64,000 nucleotides of DNA. Source: Hymenobacter sp. BT559 (lineage in GTDB: Bacteria; Bacteroidota; Bacteroidia; Cytophagales; Hymenobacteraceae). Below are positions 26,082-34,600 of the stretch, piece by piece. The translations under genes were made by a program, and so were the position numbers. The notes beneath the pieces were generated by a model. The model was given only the letters and a program-made list of their open reading frames with translations. It was not told the origin of the DNA and searched no databases. The stretch covers positions 1-64,000 of the forward strand of contig NZ_JAELXV010000014.1 in assembly GCF_016427535.1 (NCBI RefSeq), in the 5' to 3' direction. Position 1 is the stretch's first letter, and each line of letters begins with the position of its first letter.

Positions 26082-28451
26082 TTAAAACGTGTAGCTCGCC
26101 GAGAGTCGGCCGTTGATGCCGGCCTGGGGCACCCAGTAGTAGAGGCCGTTGCGCAGCCAGGGTGAGGCGAGCAGGTCGTGGTTGAGCAGGTTGTTGACCA
26201 GCAGGTTCACCTTGAGGTGGGCCGACTGCCAGCCCACGCCCCCGTCGAGGCGGAAGTAATCGGGAATGGCATAGGGGCTAGCCACGGCGTAGCGCCCTGT
26301 CCGGCCGGCCTGGTATTGGTACCCTAGGGAGAAGCTCAGGCCGCGCACCAGCCGGGCGGGCAGCTCGTAGTTGAGCCAGGTATTTTGGATATGCTTGACG
26401 TAGAGCGGCGTGCGGGCCCCCACCAGCTGCGGGTTCACGTCGCTGTCGATTTTGGAGTCGTTGTAGGCGTAGTTCACTACCACGTTCAGGCCCCGCACTA
26501 CTTGGCCCACGACGTCCACATCCACTCCTTGGGCGTGGTTTTCGCCCACCTCAATGCGGTAGAGGCTATTGTTAGGGTCAGTGGCAATGATGCTGGAGCG
26601 CGTGATGTAGTACACGGCCACGGCCGAGGTCCAGCGCCCGTCAAACCAGTTTTTCTTCACTCCCAGCTCGTGGTTGGCGCCCTTTTGCGGGGCAATGGCC
26701 GCGCCGGCGCTCGTGGTGCCGGCCTGAGGCACCAGCGTGCGGTCGTAGAGCCCGTACACCGATAAGCTAGGCAGCAGGCTGTAGCTGATGCCTAGCCGCG
26801 GCGTGGCCACTTGGTCGCTAGAGCTGCTCGCTACGCCCGATACCAGGTTGTTGGTTTTCACGGAGGTATAGCGCAAGCCCGGTGTAATGCGCAGCTTGTC
26901 CGCCAGCAGCGCTACCTCATCGAGGGCGTATAGCGAGTAATAAGTGATAGTCTGCTCGGTGTTGCGGGAGGCTAGCCCATTGGGGGCCGTGTAGCCCGGC
27001 ACGTCTGCGCCGTACTGAGGATTGCTCACGTCGAGAGGATAGTACACAAGCTGCGTGGCGCCGGTCGAGGTGCGGGTTGTGTTGTACTCTACGTAGCTGT
27101 CGGCCAAGAACTTCTTCTGATTAGCATCGACCCCGGCCAGCAGCTGGTGAGTGAGCGGACCGGTGCGGAACTTACCGTTCACGAAGGCCTGCTGCGAGAA
27201 TACCTGCGCGCGGTTAAGGTCGTACTTGGGGTTGCGTAGCAGCACATTAGGGTTGACCGCGTTCACGCCCGTCACCCAGAGGTAAATGCCCTCCGCCTTA
27301 TCGAGCAAAAAGGCGCCCCGCGCCGTGAGTTGCCAGTTAGCGTTGAACTGGTGCCCCAGCGTGAGGAAGCCCGAGTGGTCTTGCACCCGAATGGGTTCCA
27401 GACTGGGCTCGCTGATGGTGAAGTCCCTAGGCAAGCTGCCGAAGCCGTTGGGCGTCATGACGATGGGGCTGTACAGGCCATAGCTAAACGCCTGAAACGT
27501 GTACTCGGCCGCCAGGTAAGTGCGGTCACTGAACTGGTATTTCAGCACCGGGGCCACCAGCAGGCGCTTGTTAAAATCGCCCTGCACGAAGGAATTGCTG
27601 CGCATCACCATGCCGTTGAGGCGGTACTGAAGCTTGCCCGATTTGGTGAGCGGGCCACCTAGGTCGGCTGCCAGACGGTAGAAATCGTAGCTGCCCAGCA
27701 TGGCGCTTAGCCCGTAGTGCGGCGTGCTGGTGGGCTGCTTGGTTACGGTGTTAAAGCTGCCAGCCGGGTCGCCGATGTTGTTCATAAACGACGACGGCCC
27801 CTTCACAAACTCGACCCGCTCGATGACAGCCGCATCGTCGGGCACGGGGCCGCGGTAGATGGGCGTCAAGTCCACCCCGTTGCGCAGGGAGGCAATCTGG
27901 CCACCGCGCATGAAAAGGTAGGGCCCTAGGTTATTGGATATTTCCAGCCGCGTCACGCCGCTCACGTTGCGGCTCACGCTCTCGGTCAGGTTGAAGCTGC
28001 CTTGGTCAAAAATCACCTCCGGCGTCACGGCCTGAATATTCTGGGGCAGTTCGAGTAATGGCGTTTGCAGCCGCAGCGCGCTCGACACGGTCTGGGTGGT
28101 ATACTGCCGGTAATATTTCGACGTGACCACGGCCTCACCCAGCGTAGTGGCCGCGTCAGTCGTCAGGCCGATGGTGAGCAGCTGGCTGTCGCTCACGCGC
28201 AACGTTTGCGGCAAGTACCCTAGGTGATTGACGAGGAGCGTGGTAATAGTCGTGCGCCCGCGCAGCTCAAAGCGCCCGGTGCTGTCGGTAGTGGTAGGCT
28301 GGCTGGCCTGTGGGCTGCTGACGGTGGCCCCGCCGATGGGCGCACCCGCCTGCGGGCCATCGGTCTGGCGCACCACGCCGTGCACCACCGTTTGGGCAAA
28401 TGCTCGCGCCGTCAGCAGCAGTAAAAAGCACGTGAATACGACTTGTTTCAT
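26082..28451 (-). CDS. TonB-dependent siderophore-type receptor
   Basis: A 789-residue outer-membrane receptor. After the signal peptide (MKQVVFTCFLLLLTARAFAQ) come a carboxypeptidase-regulatory-like domain (about 20-105), a plug domain (about 115-235: LLELPQNIQAVTPEVI, RGGQIASLRNGVD, ERVEFVKGPSSFM) and a 22-strand barrel ending in the aromatic YTF. The plug pattern is that of ferric-siderophore receptors such as FhuA and FoxA. It is first in a leftward series with an ABC ATPase and two DUF3526 permeases and has no periplasmic binding protein beside it, so the transporter may not be its inner-membrane partner. A short Cys-containing protein gene lies upstream. Confidence 0.92.
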   Translation of the reverse strand: MKQVVFTCFLLLLTARAFAQTVVHGVVRQTDGPQAGAPIGGATVSSPQASQPTTTDSTGRFELRGRTTITTLLVNHLGYLPQTLRVSDSQLLTIGLTTDAATTLGEAVVTSKYYRQYTTQTVSSALRLQTPLLELPQNIQAVTPEVIFDQGSFNLTESVSRNVSGVTRLEISNNLGPYLFMRGGQIASLRNGVDLTPIYRGPVPDDAAVIERVEFVKGPSSFMNNIGDPAGSFNTVTKQPTSTPHYGLSAMLGSYDFYRLAADLGGPLTKSGKLQYRLNGMVMRSNSFVQGDFNKRLLVAPVLKYQFSDRTYLAAEYTFQAFSYGLYSPIVMTPNGFGSLPRDFTISEPSLEPIRVQDHSGFLTLGHQFNANWQLTARGAFLLDKAEGIYLWVTGVNAVNPNVLLRNPKYDLNRAQVFSQQAFVNGKFRTGPLTHQLLAGVDANQKKFLADSYVEYNTTRTSTGATQLVYYPLDVSNPQYGADVPGYTAPNGLASRNTEQTITYYSLYALDEVALLADKLRITPGLRYTSVKTNNLVSGVASSSSDQVATPRLGISYSLLPSLSVYGLYDRTLVPQAGTTSAGAAIAPQKGANHELGVKKNWFDGRWTSAVAVYYITRSSIIATDPNNSLYRIEVGENHAQGVDVDVVGQVVRGLNVVVNYAYNDSKIDSDVNPQLVGARTPLYVKHIQNTWLNYELPARLVRGLSFSLGYQYQAGRTGRYAVASPYAIPDYFRLDGGVGWQSAHLKVNLLVNNLLNHDLLASPWLRNGLYYWVPQAGINGRLSASYTF

Positions 28452-28555
28452 GAAAGGCAACCCAGAAGAAATAAGATGAAAGTGAGCCTAGGGCTAGGCA
28501 AGGACCGCTAGCACAAGCTGGCATCCGAGGGGCACCAAGGCGTAGTCGCAGGCTC

Positions 28556-28569
28556 GCCTGTATACAGGC
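28556..28569. promoter_or_regulatory. Perfect 14-base palindrome upstream of the TonB receptor gene
   Basis: GCCTGTATACAGGC lies about 105 bases before the receptor start, within a 313-base spacer with no gene (28452-28764). The position suits an operator, and a part match (GTATACAGGCGCC) lies at 28857 inside the next gene. No known regulator box is matched. Confidence 0.35.
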
Positions 28570-28764
28570 AACTGCTCCGCTATCCACCCTAGCTAGCGTA
28601 AAGACACTCCGTGCGCAGCGCGTTGAAGCTGACCCGTAGGTGGCACGGCCGCCAAGCGACCGGCCACAGACGTAGTTGCCCTAGAGCCCCGTAGTAAGTA
28701 AATGCATAGGCTAGCCCCTGCGCCCTAGCACAGAAGTCACCAACCTGCCCTTTAGGTAGTTGCC

Positions 28765-29139
28765 TTACGCTTGCGGCGGGCGAAATATGCCGTGGGCGGC
28801 GCTAGCTGGCACCCAGGCCGTCCGGTGTGGGCCGTAGCCTACGGGCGCGCTGGCCCAGTATACAGGCGCCGCGGGCACCTGACTTTGGAAGGCTACTGGC
28901 AACATCTCCACTTGCTCTTTTAAGGGATTAGGAGCCTTATTTTCCCGCTCTTCCTGCTGCTTGAGCTGTTTGGCAAAGTAGCACTTGCCATCGCAGTGCA
29001 GCTGGGGACGGGTCTTGTTGACGCAGAAGCGCGCCGTGATTATGGCCCGGTTCAAAGTAAAATCTACCACCAACACTTCGCGGCTGAACGTTTGCAGCAG
29101 CACGAGCAAAATGAGTAAGTAGGAGAAAAAAGCCTTCAC
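28765..29139 (-). CDS. Small exported protein with a Cys pair, conserved near metal/TonB genes
   Basis: A 124-residue protein with an N-terminal hydrophobic segment (AFFSYLLILLVLLQTFSREVLVVDF) and the block FCVNKTRPQLHCDGKCYFAKQL, with Cys in FCVN, HCDG and KCYF, then a charged coiled stretch (QLKQQEEREN). Short proteins with the CxGKCYLxK block are common in Bacteroidota near TonB-dependent receptor genes. That recollection is the only functional hint; a metal-handling role is possible. Confidence 0.65.
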   Translation of the reverse strand: MKAFFSYLLILLVLLQTFSREVLVVDFTLNRAIITARFCVNKTRPQLHCDGKCYFAKQLKQQEERENKAPNPLKEQVEMLPVAFQSQVPAAPVYWASAPVGYGPHRTAWVPASAAHGIFRPPQA

Positions 29140-29285
29140 AATAGAAACCTGAACAGCTACAAAGGTAGGTTAGAACCCATTTTAACGGCTTACATAACTA
29201 AGTAAGCTTCTTTTGGACATGCCAGTGTGAAGAAATCACATCAATGATGGCACGAACTGATACAGCTTAAAACAAATAATTAAAC

Positions 29286-29591
29286 TCAGTTGCTTATGCC
29301 GCCGAACCAAACGGTAGAATGGTCCCAAGGAGTGATTGAAGTAAACGATGTCGAGGTCGGAAACTTCGCTTTGAAAAGTATTTGGTGTTTATGGTACAGA
29401 GCGGCCTGAGCTTGTTGCATTACATCTTCCGCTTCTTCAAAGGGTAGGTCAGCCTCATAGTCACTCAACTCTTGCAAGCAATGGAGCCATACCTGATGAT
29501 GAGTCATCGCTTCCCACCCATTAGGCGGTACCAAGCGTGGAGCATAAGCAGCTACATGCTTTTGGAGTGAGTGGTCAGTTGGTTTGCGCAT
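29286..29591 (-). CDS. Small hypothetical protein
   Basis: A 101-residue soluble protein with no signal peptide and no recognised family. It is acidic in the middle (LSDYEADLPFEEAEDVMQQAQ), probably helical, and ends with WDHSTVWFGGISN. It stands alone in a lower-GC spacer between the Cys-pair protein and the decayed TonB receptor. Confidence 0.45.
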   Translation of the reverse strand: MRKPTDHSLQKHVAAYAPRLVPPNGWEAMTHHQVWLHCLQELSDYEADLPFEEAEDVMQQAQAALYHKHQILFKAKFPTSTSFTSITPWDHSTVWFGGISN

Positions 29592-29739
29592 TAAATAACA
29601 AGGAATGAGAAGTTCCTTCAGGTTGTCATTGGCTAGCCATAAGTAATCCGCTTAGAAGATGCTAGCGTTCAACTTTCAATAGAAGAAAAGGCCGAGTGTA
29701 AAATTGATTTATTGGGGCGAGGCTACCGAAGCGTGAGCT

Positions 29740-29777
29740 ATTAGCTAAGCAAGCGTTAAACGCTTTGCTTAGCTAAT
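29740..29777. terminator. Hairpin after the decayed TonB receptor
   Basis: ATTAGCTAAGCAAGCGTT (29740-29757) pairs with 29759-29777 with a single bulged base, giving a near-complete palindrome. It lies about 45 bases past the stop of the leftward remnant gene and is a likely terminator. Confidence 0.6.
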
Positions 29778-29821
29778 CAAGTGGCGTTAGTGTACAGTTA
29801 AGTATTGTAATTAGCTTTCTC

Positions 29822-30391
29822 TTAGCTGTGGTTGAGGCTGGATTTAGTAGTGAACTTAGCCGCCCCAGCACTGGTAAAATCGCCGAGACGCGTTGCATAA
29901 AGTCTTCTGAGCGCTAAAAAGTCAGCGTCGAAGCCGCGAAGAAATAGCCGCTTGGCCTTGCCGTCGCTCGCGTGCTGCGCAATCAATAGGCTCGGTACCA
30001 GTCGCAGCGAGTCGTGGGTCGAGTTGAGAGAACTCAGCGGCTGGTTGGGGTTGTGGGGCTGGCTCTCTGTCGCTTCGGCCAGGTTGAGGTTAGTCGCAGA
30101 CAGAGTATGGGCCACGCCCCGTACTTCGTCGACATATGATATAATTAATTGATTACTAAAATCATAACATGTAGTCCTGCCGCGCAAGTCGCAAGTACTG
30201 GGTTTCCGACTCGCCAAGCGAAACTGACTACGCGTATCGGTGACCGTGCCGCTCGGCTGGCCCCAGCATAGGTCGGTGACGGTACCGCGCAGGGCAGCTA
30301 TGCTTTGGGCCGTGGCCGAATGCGTTGTCACTAAACCCAACGCGCAGCATACGCAAACTATTGATTTTATGCCCAATAGACTAGAGAGCAT
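29822..30391 (-). pseudogene. Remnant of a TonB-dependent receptor, probably for cobalamin or cobalt
   Basis: From the ATG at 30391 a normal signal peptide (LGIKSIVCVCCALGLVTTHSATAQ) leads into pieces of a carboxypeptidase-like domain (GTVTD, then GTVTDTRSQFRLA) and a plug-like piece (RLVPSLLIAQHASDGKAKRLFLRGFDADF). Intact receptors with this plug block (FLRGFDADHGT) continue for some 600 more residues; here the frame ends after about 190. The middle is also disordered. It lies just downstream of a cobalamin riboswitch on the same strand, which points to an earlier vitamin B12 or cobalt uptake role. Probably non-functional. Confidence 0.7.
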
Positions 30392-30555
30392 CTGCCTAGA
30401 GCCACGCAAAGCAGTGGCTAGCAGGCGAGCGCGCCAAACCCCCGGGGGCCAGCAAAAAATACGGAAAACTACGCCCCCGGCGCGGCCGGGGGTAAGCGAG
30501 GGGTAGGGCATGGTACGACGCGCCTTTCTGCCGAAGGCCGGGACTGTATGAAGCA

Positions 30556-30698
30556 AGTGGCAGGTCTTCTGACTTCCCCCACTGCCCGACGGCCTTCCCA
30601 TCCGCAAAGGGACAGTGGCACTAGATATCGAACAGCTTATGAGAGGGTTACAGCAGCGGAGACTGTCCCGGAGTTACACCGGATTCCCTTTTAAAATC
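30556..30698 (-). ncRNA. Cobalamin riboswitch
   Basis: On the minus strand the element begins AAAAGGGAATCCGGTG, continues with ACTCC, GCTGCTGTAACC, GCCACTGTCCC and GGGAAGGCC, and ends near GTCAGAAGACCTGCC. These are the conserved B12-box parts of the adenosylcobalamin-type riboswitch in the right order. High cobalamin should turn off the gene that follows. That gene is now a ruined TonB receptor, so the switch may control nothing useful. Confidence 0.93.
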
Positions 30699-30766
30699 GC
30701 CCCGCACCGCGGAAGCGACTACCAATTGCTGGGGCGAAGGTAGGGGTATTTAGTTGAATAATGCCG

Positions 30767-31420
30767 TTAGCCCAGTCCCTGTATGCTCTCCACCAGTGTG
30801 TACACCCCAATGGCGATGGAAAAGGCCCCCACCACGTAGTTGAGCAGCTTGAGCGAGGGCTGCCAGCGGCTCGAAAACCGCGTGGCCGAAAAGGCAAACA
30901 GGCACCCGTAAGTGGTCATAGAAACCAAGATGCCAGCGCTTTGCAGCACAATAATCCACACGGCGGCTGTGGCATCGCGAGCGGCTAGGGTAAGGGCAAT
31001 GGTACAGGCGCCGCCGGTGCCAGCCAGCCCGTGCACCATGCCCACCCAGAACGAGCGGCTAAGCCCCGTCGGTGGCCCAATGGGGGAGGGGACTTTGGTA
31101 GGCAAAGGCTTAGGCTTTATGAAGTTGCGCCGAATAGCCAGCATGCCCAGCCAAATCATGAGCGGCCCGATAGCTAGCTCAACCTGCGCGGCGATATGCA
31201 GCGAAAGCTTCGATTTGAGCAGAATAATCAGGCTAGCGAACACGATGAGTGTGAGCGAGTGACCTAGTGCCCAGTGCGAGGAGCGCCAAATGACGCGCCA
31301 CAGCCGCCTCGCGCCTTGCTTTTGCTCGGTGGCCAGCACTGCCACGGCCGCCATGTGGTCGGGCTCGAACGAGTGCTGGATGCCGAGGAGCAGCGAATCA
31401 AAAAACAGGGGATTGAGCAT
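30767..31420 (-). CDS. Nickel/cobalt transporter-like membrane protein (HX4DH family), copy 1
   Basis: A 217-residue inner-membrane protein with about six hydrophobic segments. The first carries the metal-binding HX4DH signature (HSFEPDHMAAV) of NiCoT-type nickel/cobalt permeases, and a second His block (WRSSHWALGHSLT) follows. Next to cobalamin genes, cobalt is the likely ion. The ATG at 31420 is chosen since MLNPLFFDSLLLGIQ matches the start of the paralogue at 38216-38914; the longer frame to 31591 is not membrane-like. It diverges from cobN, with 263 bases between them, and precedes the riboswitch on its strand. Confidence 0.85.
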   Translation of the reverse strand: MLNPLFFDSLLLGIQHSFEPDHMAAVAVLATEQKQGARRLWRVIWRSSHWALGHSLTLIVFASLIILLKSKLSLHIAAQVELAIGPLMIWLGMLAIRRNFIKPKPLPTKVPSPIGPPTGLSRSFWVGMVHGLAGTGGACTIALTLAARDATAAVWIIVLQSAGILVSMTTYGCLFAFSATRFSSRWQPSLKLLNYVVGAFSIAIGVYTLVESIQGLG

Positions 31421-31683
31421 GAGTGGGTAAGTCAGCGCGCCTCGGAAAAAGACAAGTCGGGAGAAGGCCAGAAATTGCATCGGGCCGCGAGTAGGCTTGG
31501 CGGCAGGCGCATGAGGGCCGGGCAAACATACTGGCGGGCCAATTGTAGCAGCGTCAGCAAACCGATACCTTGCGTCAGCAAAACTTGGCACCGCTGCCAG
31601 CCGACAGTCACGTTTTTCAAAATCAATATTTTGAAATTCAAAGTATTATGCCTGCTCAATAGTCACCCATTATTCTTATCCCT

Positions 31684-34600
31684 ATGCGCGAAATCAAACG
31701 CCAACGTGTGCAGCGTGCCGACGGCAAAGCCATTAACCTAGTGCAGCGCCGGGGACACCTTTCGTACTGCTACAACGCCTGCTGCTGTGGCCGGGTGGAT
31801 AGGGGCTACGCGGCCGTGCCCGTAGATTTGTACAAAAGCGAGTGGCTGCGGCGCAAGCTGCGCAATACCGTGCACATGACCAAAGGCGGCTGCTTAGGTC
31901 CCTGCACACTGGCCAATGTGGTGACGCTGCTCTTCGACGGCCGCTCGACCTGGTTTCACTCCATCAATAGCGACTGGCAGGTGCTGGCCATTTTCGACTA
32001 TATCGACAGCCTAGTGGCCGCCGATGGCTACCTCGCCCCGCCTGCCGAACTGGCCGAGTATGTCTTCCAGTTTTACAGCTGGACTGGTGCCGAGACGACC
32101 GACGCGGCCGGCGTTGCCGCGCCCGTTGCGGCCGAGGGCATTGCCTTTCTCACCCACGCCGAAACCGACCTGCTGACGCTGCATCGCAGCGTGCAGGAGC
32201 TGCCCACCGACTTTCCCAAAACGGTTGGTATCAACTTGCTGGGCATCAAGAATGAAACCCACATGGCCCAGCTGCTCGACCGCGAGCTGGCCGCCGCGCG
32301 CATTATTGTGTTGCGGGTGCTGGGCCGGCCGAGCAGCATCCCCGGTTTTCAGGAGTTGGTGCGGCGGGCCAAGGCCCAGGGTCAGCACCTGCTGGTGTTG
32401 AGCGGCGCGGGCGATTTGAACCCCGAACTGGCGGCCGTGTCCACGGTGTCGCCGGCCGTGCTGCACGAGGCCCTAGGGTACTTGCAGGCCGGCGGCTACG
32501 CCAACCTCACCGCGCTGCTCTACTACCTGGCCGACCACTTGCTGCTCACCGGCTTCGGCTACGAACCGCCAGTCACGCTGCCCGAGCACGGCCTCTATCA
32601 CCCCGACCTGCCCGAAAACGCCGACCTAGCCGACTGGCTGCGCCTGCGTAATCCGGCCCAGCCCACGGCGGGCGTGCTCTTCTACCGCGCCCACTGGGTA
32701 AGCGGTAACCTGGCTTTTGTCGATGCGCTAGTGCGCGAGCTGGAAGCGCAGGGCGTCAATGCCTTGCCAGTATTCACAGCTTCGCTCAAAGCCGTGGATG
32801 TGGACACGGGTGCACCGTGGGCATTCAGCTTTTTTCAAGGTGAAAACGGGCCGCTGCTTGACGTGCTGATTAATACCGTATCCTTCGCCATGAGCGAAGT
32901 GAACCCTGACGGGCCCACCAGCGCAGGGTGGTCGGTGGAGGCGCTGCAGCAGCTCGATGTGGTGGTGCTGCAAGCCATCACGAGCGGCATGGCACGCGGG
33001 CCCTGGGAGTCATCGAGCCGTGGCTTGAACCCGCTCGACACGGCCATGAACGTGGCGCTGCCCGAGTTTGATGGCCGCCTCATCACGGTGCCGATTTCCT
33101 TTAAGGAGAAAAACCGCGAGGCCACCGGCTACGCGCCCGTGCCCGACCGCGTGGCGCGGGTAGCCGGTCTGGCGCGGCGCTTTGCCCGGCTGCGCCAAGT
33201 ACCGAATCCAGAGAAGCGGGTAGCATTTGTGTTCACCAATTCTAACAGCAAAGCCTCGCAAATTGGCAACGCCGTGGGGCTAGATGCGCCGGCTTCGCTG
33301 CTGACCTTGTTGCACGCCATGCAGGCTGAAGGCTACGCCCTAGGTGAGCTGCCACCGACCGGTACCGCCCTTATTCACGAGTTGGTCGACCGCTGCTCGT
33401 ACGACGAAACCTACCTCACGCCCGAGCAGCTAGGTCGGGCCGTGGGGCAAGTGTCGTTTGTGCAATACGCGCAGTGGTTCAGTGAACTGCCGGAGGCGTT
33501 GCAGCAGAAAATGACCAAGCAGTGGGGCCCGCCGCCCGGCGCTACCTACGTGCACGACGGGCACATTGCCCTGGCCGGCATCGAGCTGGGCAATGCGCTG
33601 GTGATGCTCCAGCCGCCCCGGGGCTACGGCATGGACCCCGACGCCATTTACCACCAACCCGACCTGGCGCCTACCCATCATTACTACGCCTGCTACCGCT
33701 GGCTGCGCGACGGTTGGGGGGCAGATGCGCTAGTGCACGTGGGCAAGCACGGCACCCTGGAATGGCTGCCCGGCAAGGGCATTGGCCTATCGGAGAATTG
33801 CTTTCCCGACGCGTTCTTGGGAGATTTGCCGCTGTTCTACCCTTTTATTATCAACGACCCCGGCGAGGGTTCGCAGGCCAAGCGCCGCGCCCACGCCACC
33901 ATTTTGGACCACCTCACGCCGCCCATGACCACGGCCGACAGCTACGGCGAGCTGGCCCAGCTTACGCAGTTGGTCGATGAGTACTACCAGGTCGAGGTGC
34001 TCGACCCGGCCAAGCTGCCGCTGCTCCAACGCCAAATCTGGGACCTAGTCAAGCAAACCAACCTTGACCAGGACCTGGCCGTGCTCTTGCGCCGCGACCA
34101 CGGCGACCACGTGCACGACTGGGACGATGACATGACACCCGAAGGCGTGCCCGTGAGCCTGGCCGAGATGGACGGCAAGGACGTGGCCCACCTCATCGAA
34201 GACATCGACGGCTACCTCTGCGAACTGGGCGCCGCCCAGATTCGCAACGGCCTGCATATCCTGGGCCAGGCGCCCGAGGACGAGATGCTGGTCGATATGC
34301 TGCAAGCCCTCACCCGCCTGCCCAACCTCGGCGTGCCAGGCTTGCAAGCCGGGCTAGCCACATTGTTTGGCTTTGAGCTGGAACAGCTTTTAGCAGCTAA
34401 GGGCCAAAAGCTAGCGGTAGTAGGCGCACAGTTTAAGGCCCTAGCCGGCCGACCCGTGGTGACGGGTGCGGACGCGCTGGAAGTGCTCGACGAACTAACG
34501 CGCCACCTACTGCTGGTGTGGCAGCAGCGGCACTTTCGGTCCGATTTGCTCGATGAGGCGCTGTTTGAAGCCTTGAATGTGGCGCCTAGTCAGCCCGGCC

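Noticed and set aside
31421..31683. A third cobalamin riboswitch before cobN
   Set aside because: The spacer has none of the conserved blocks found in the two clear riboswitches; only a small TTCAAAAT/ATTTTGAA stem is present.
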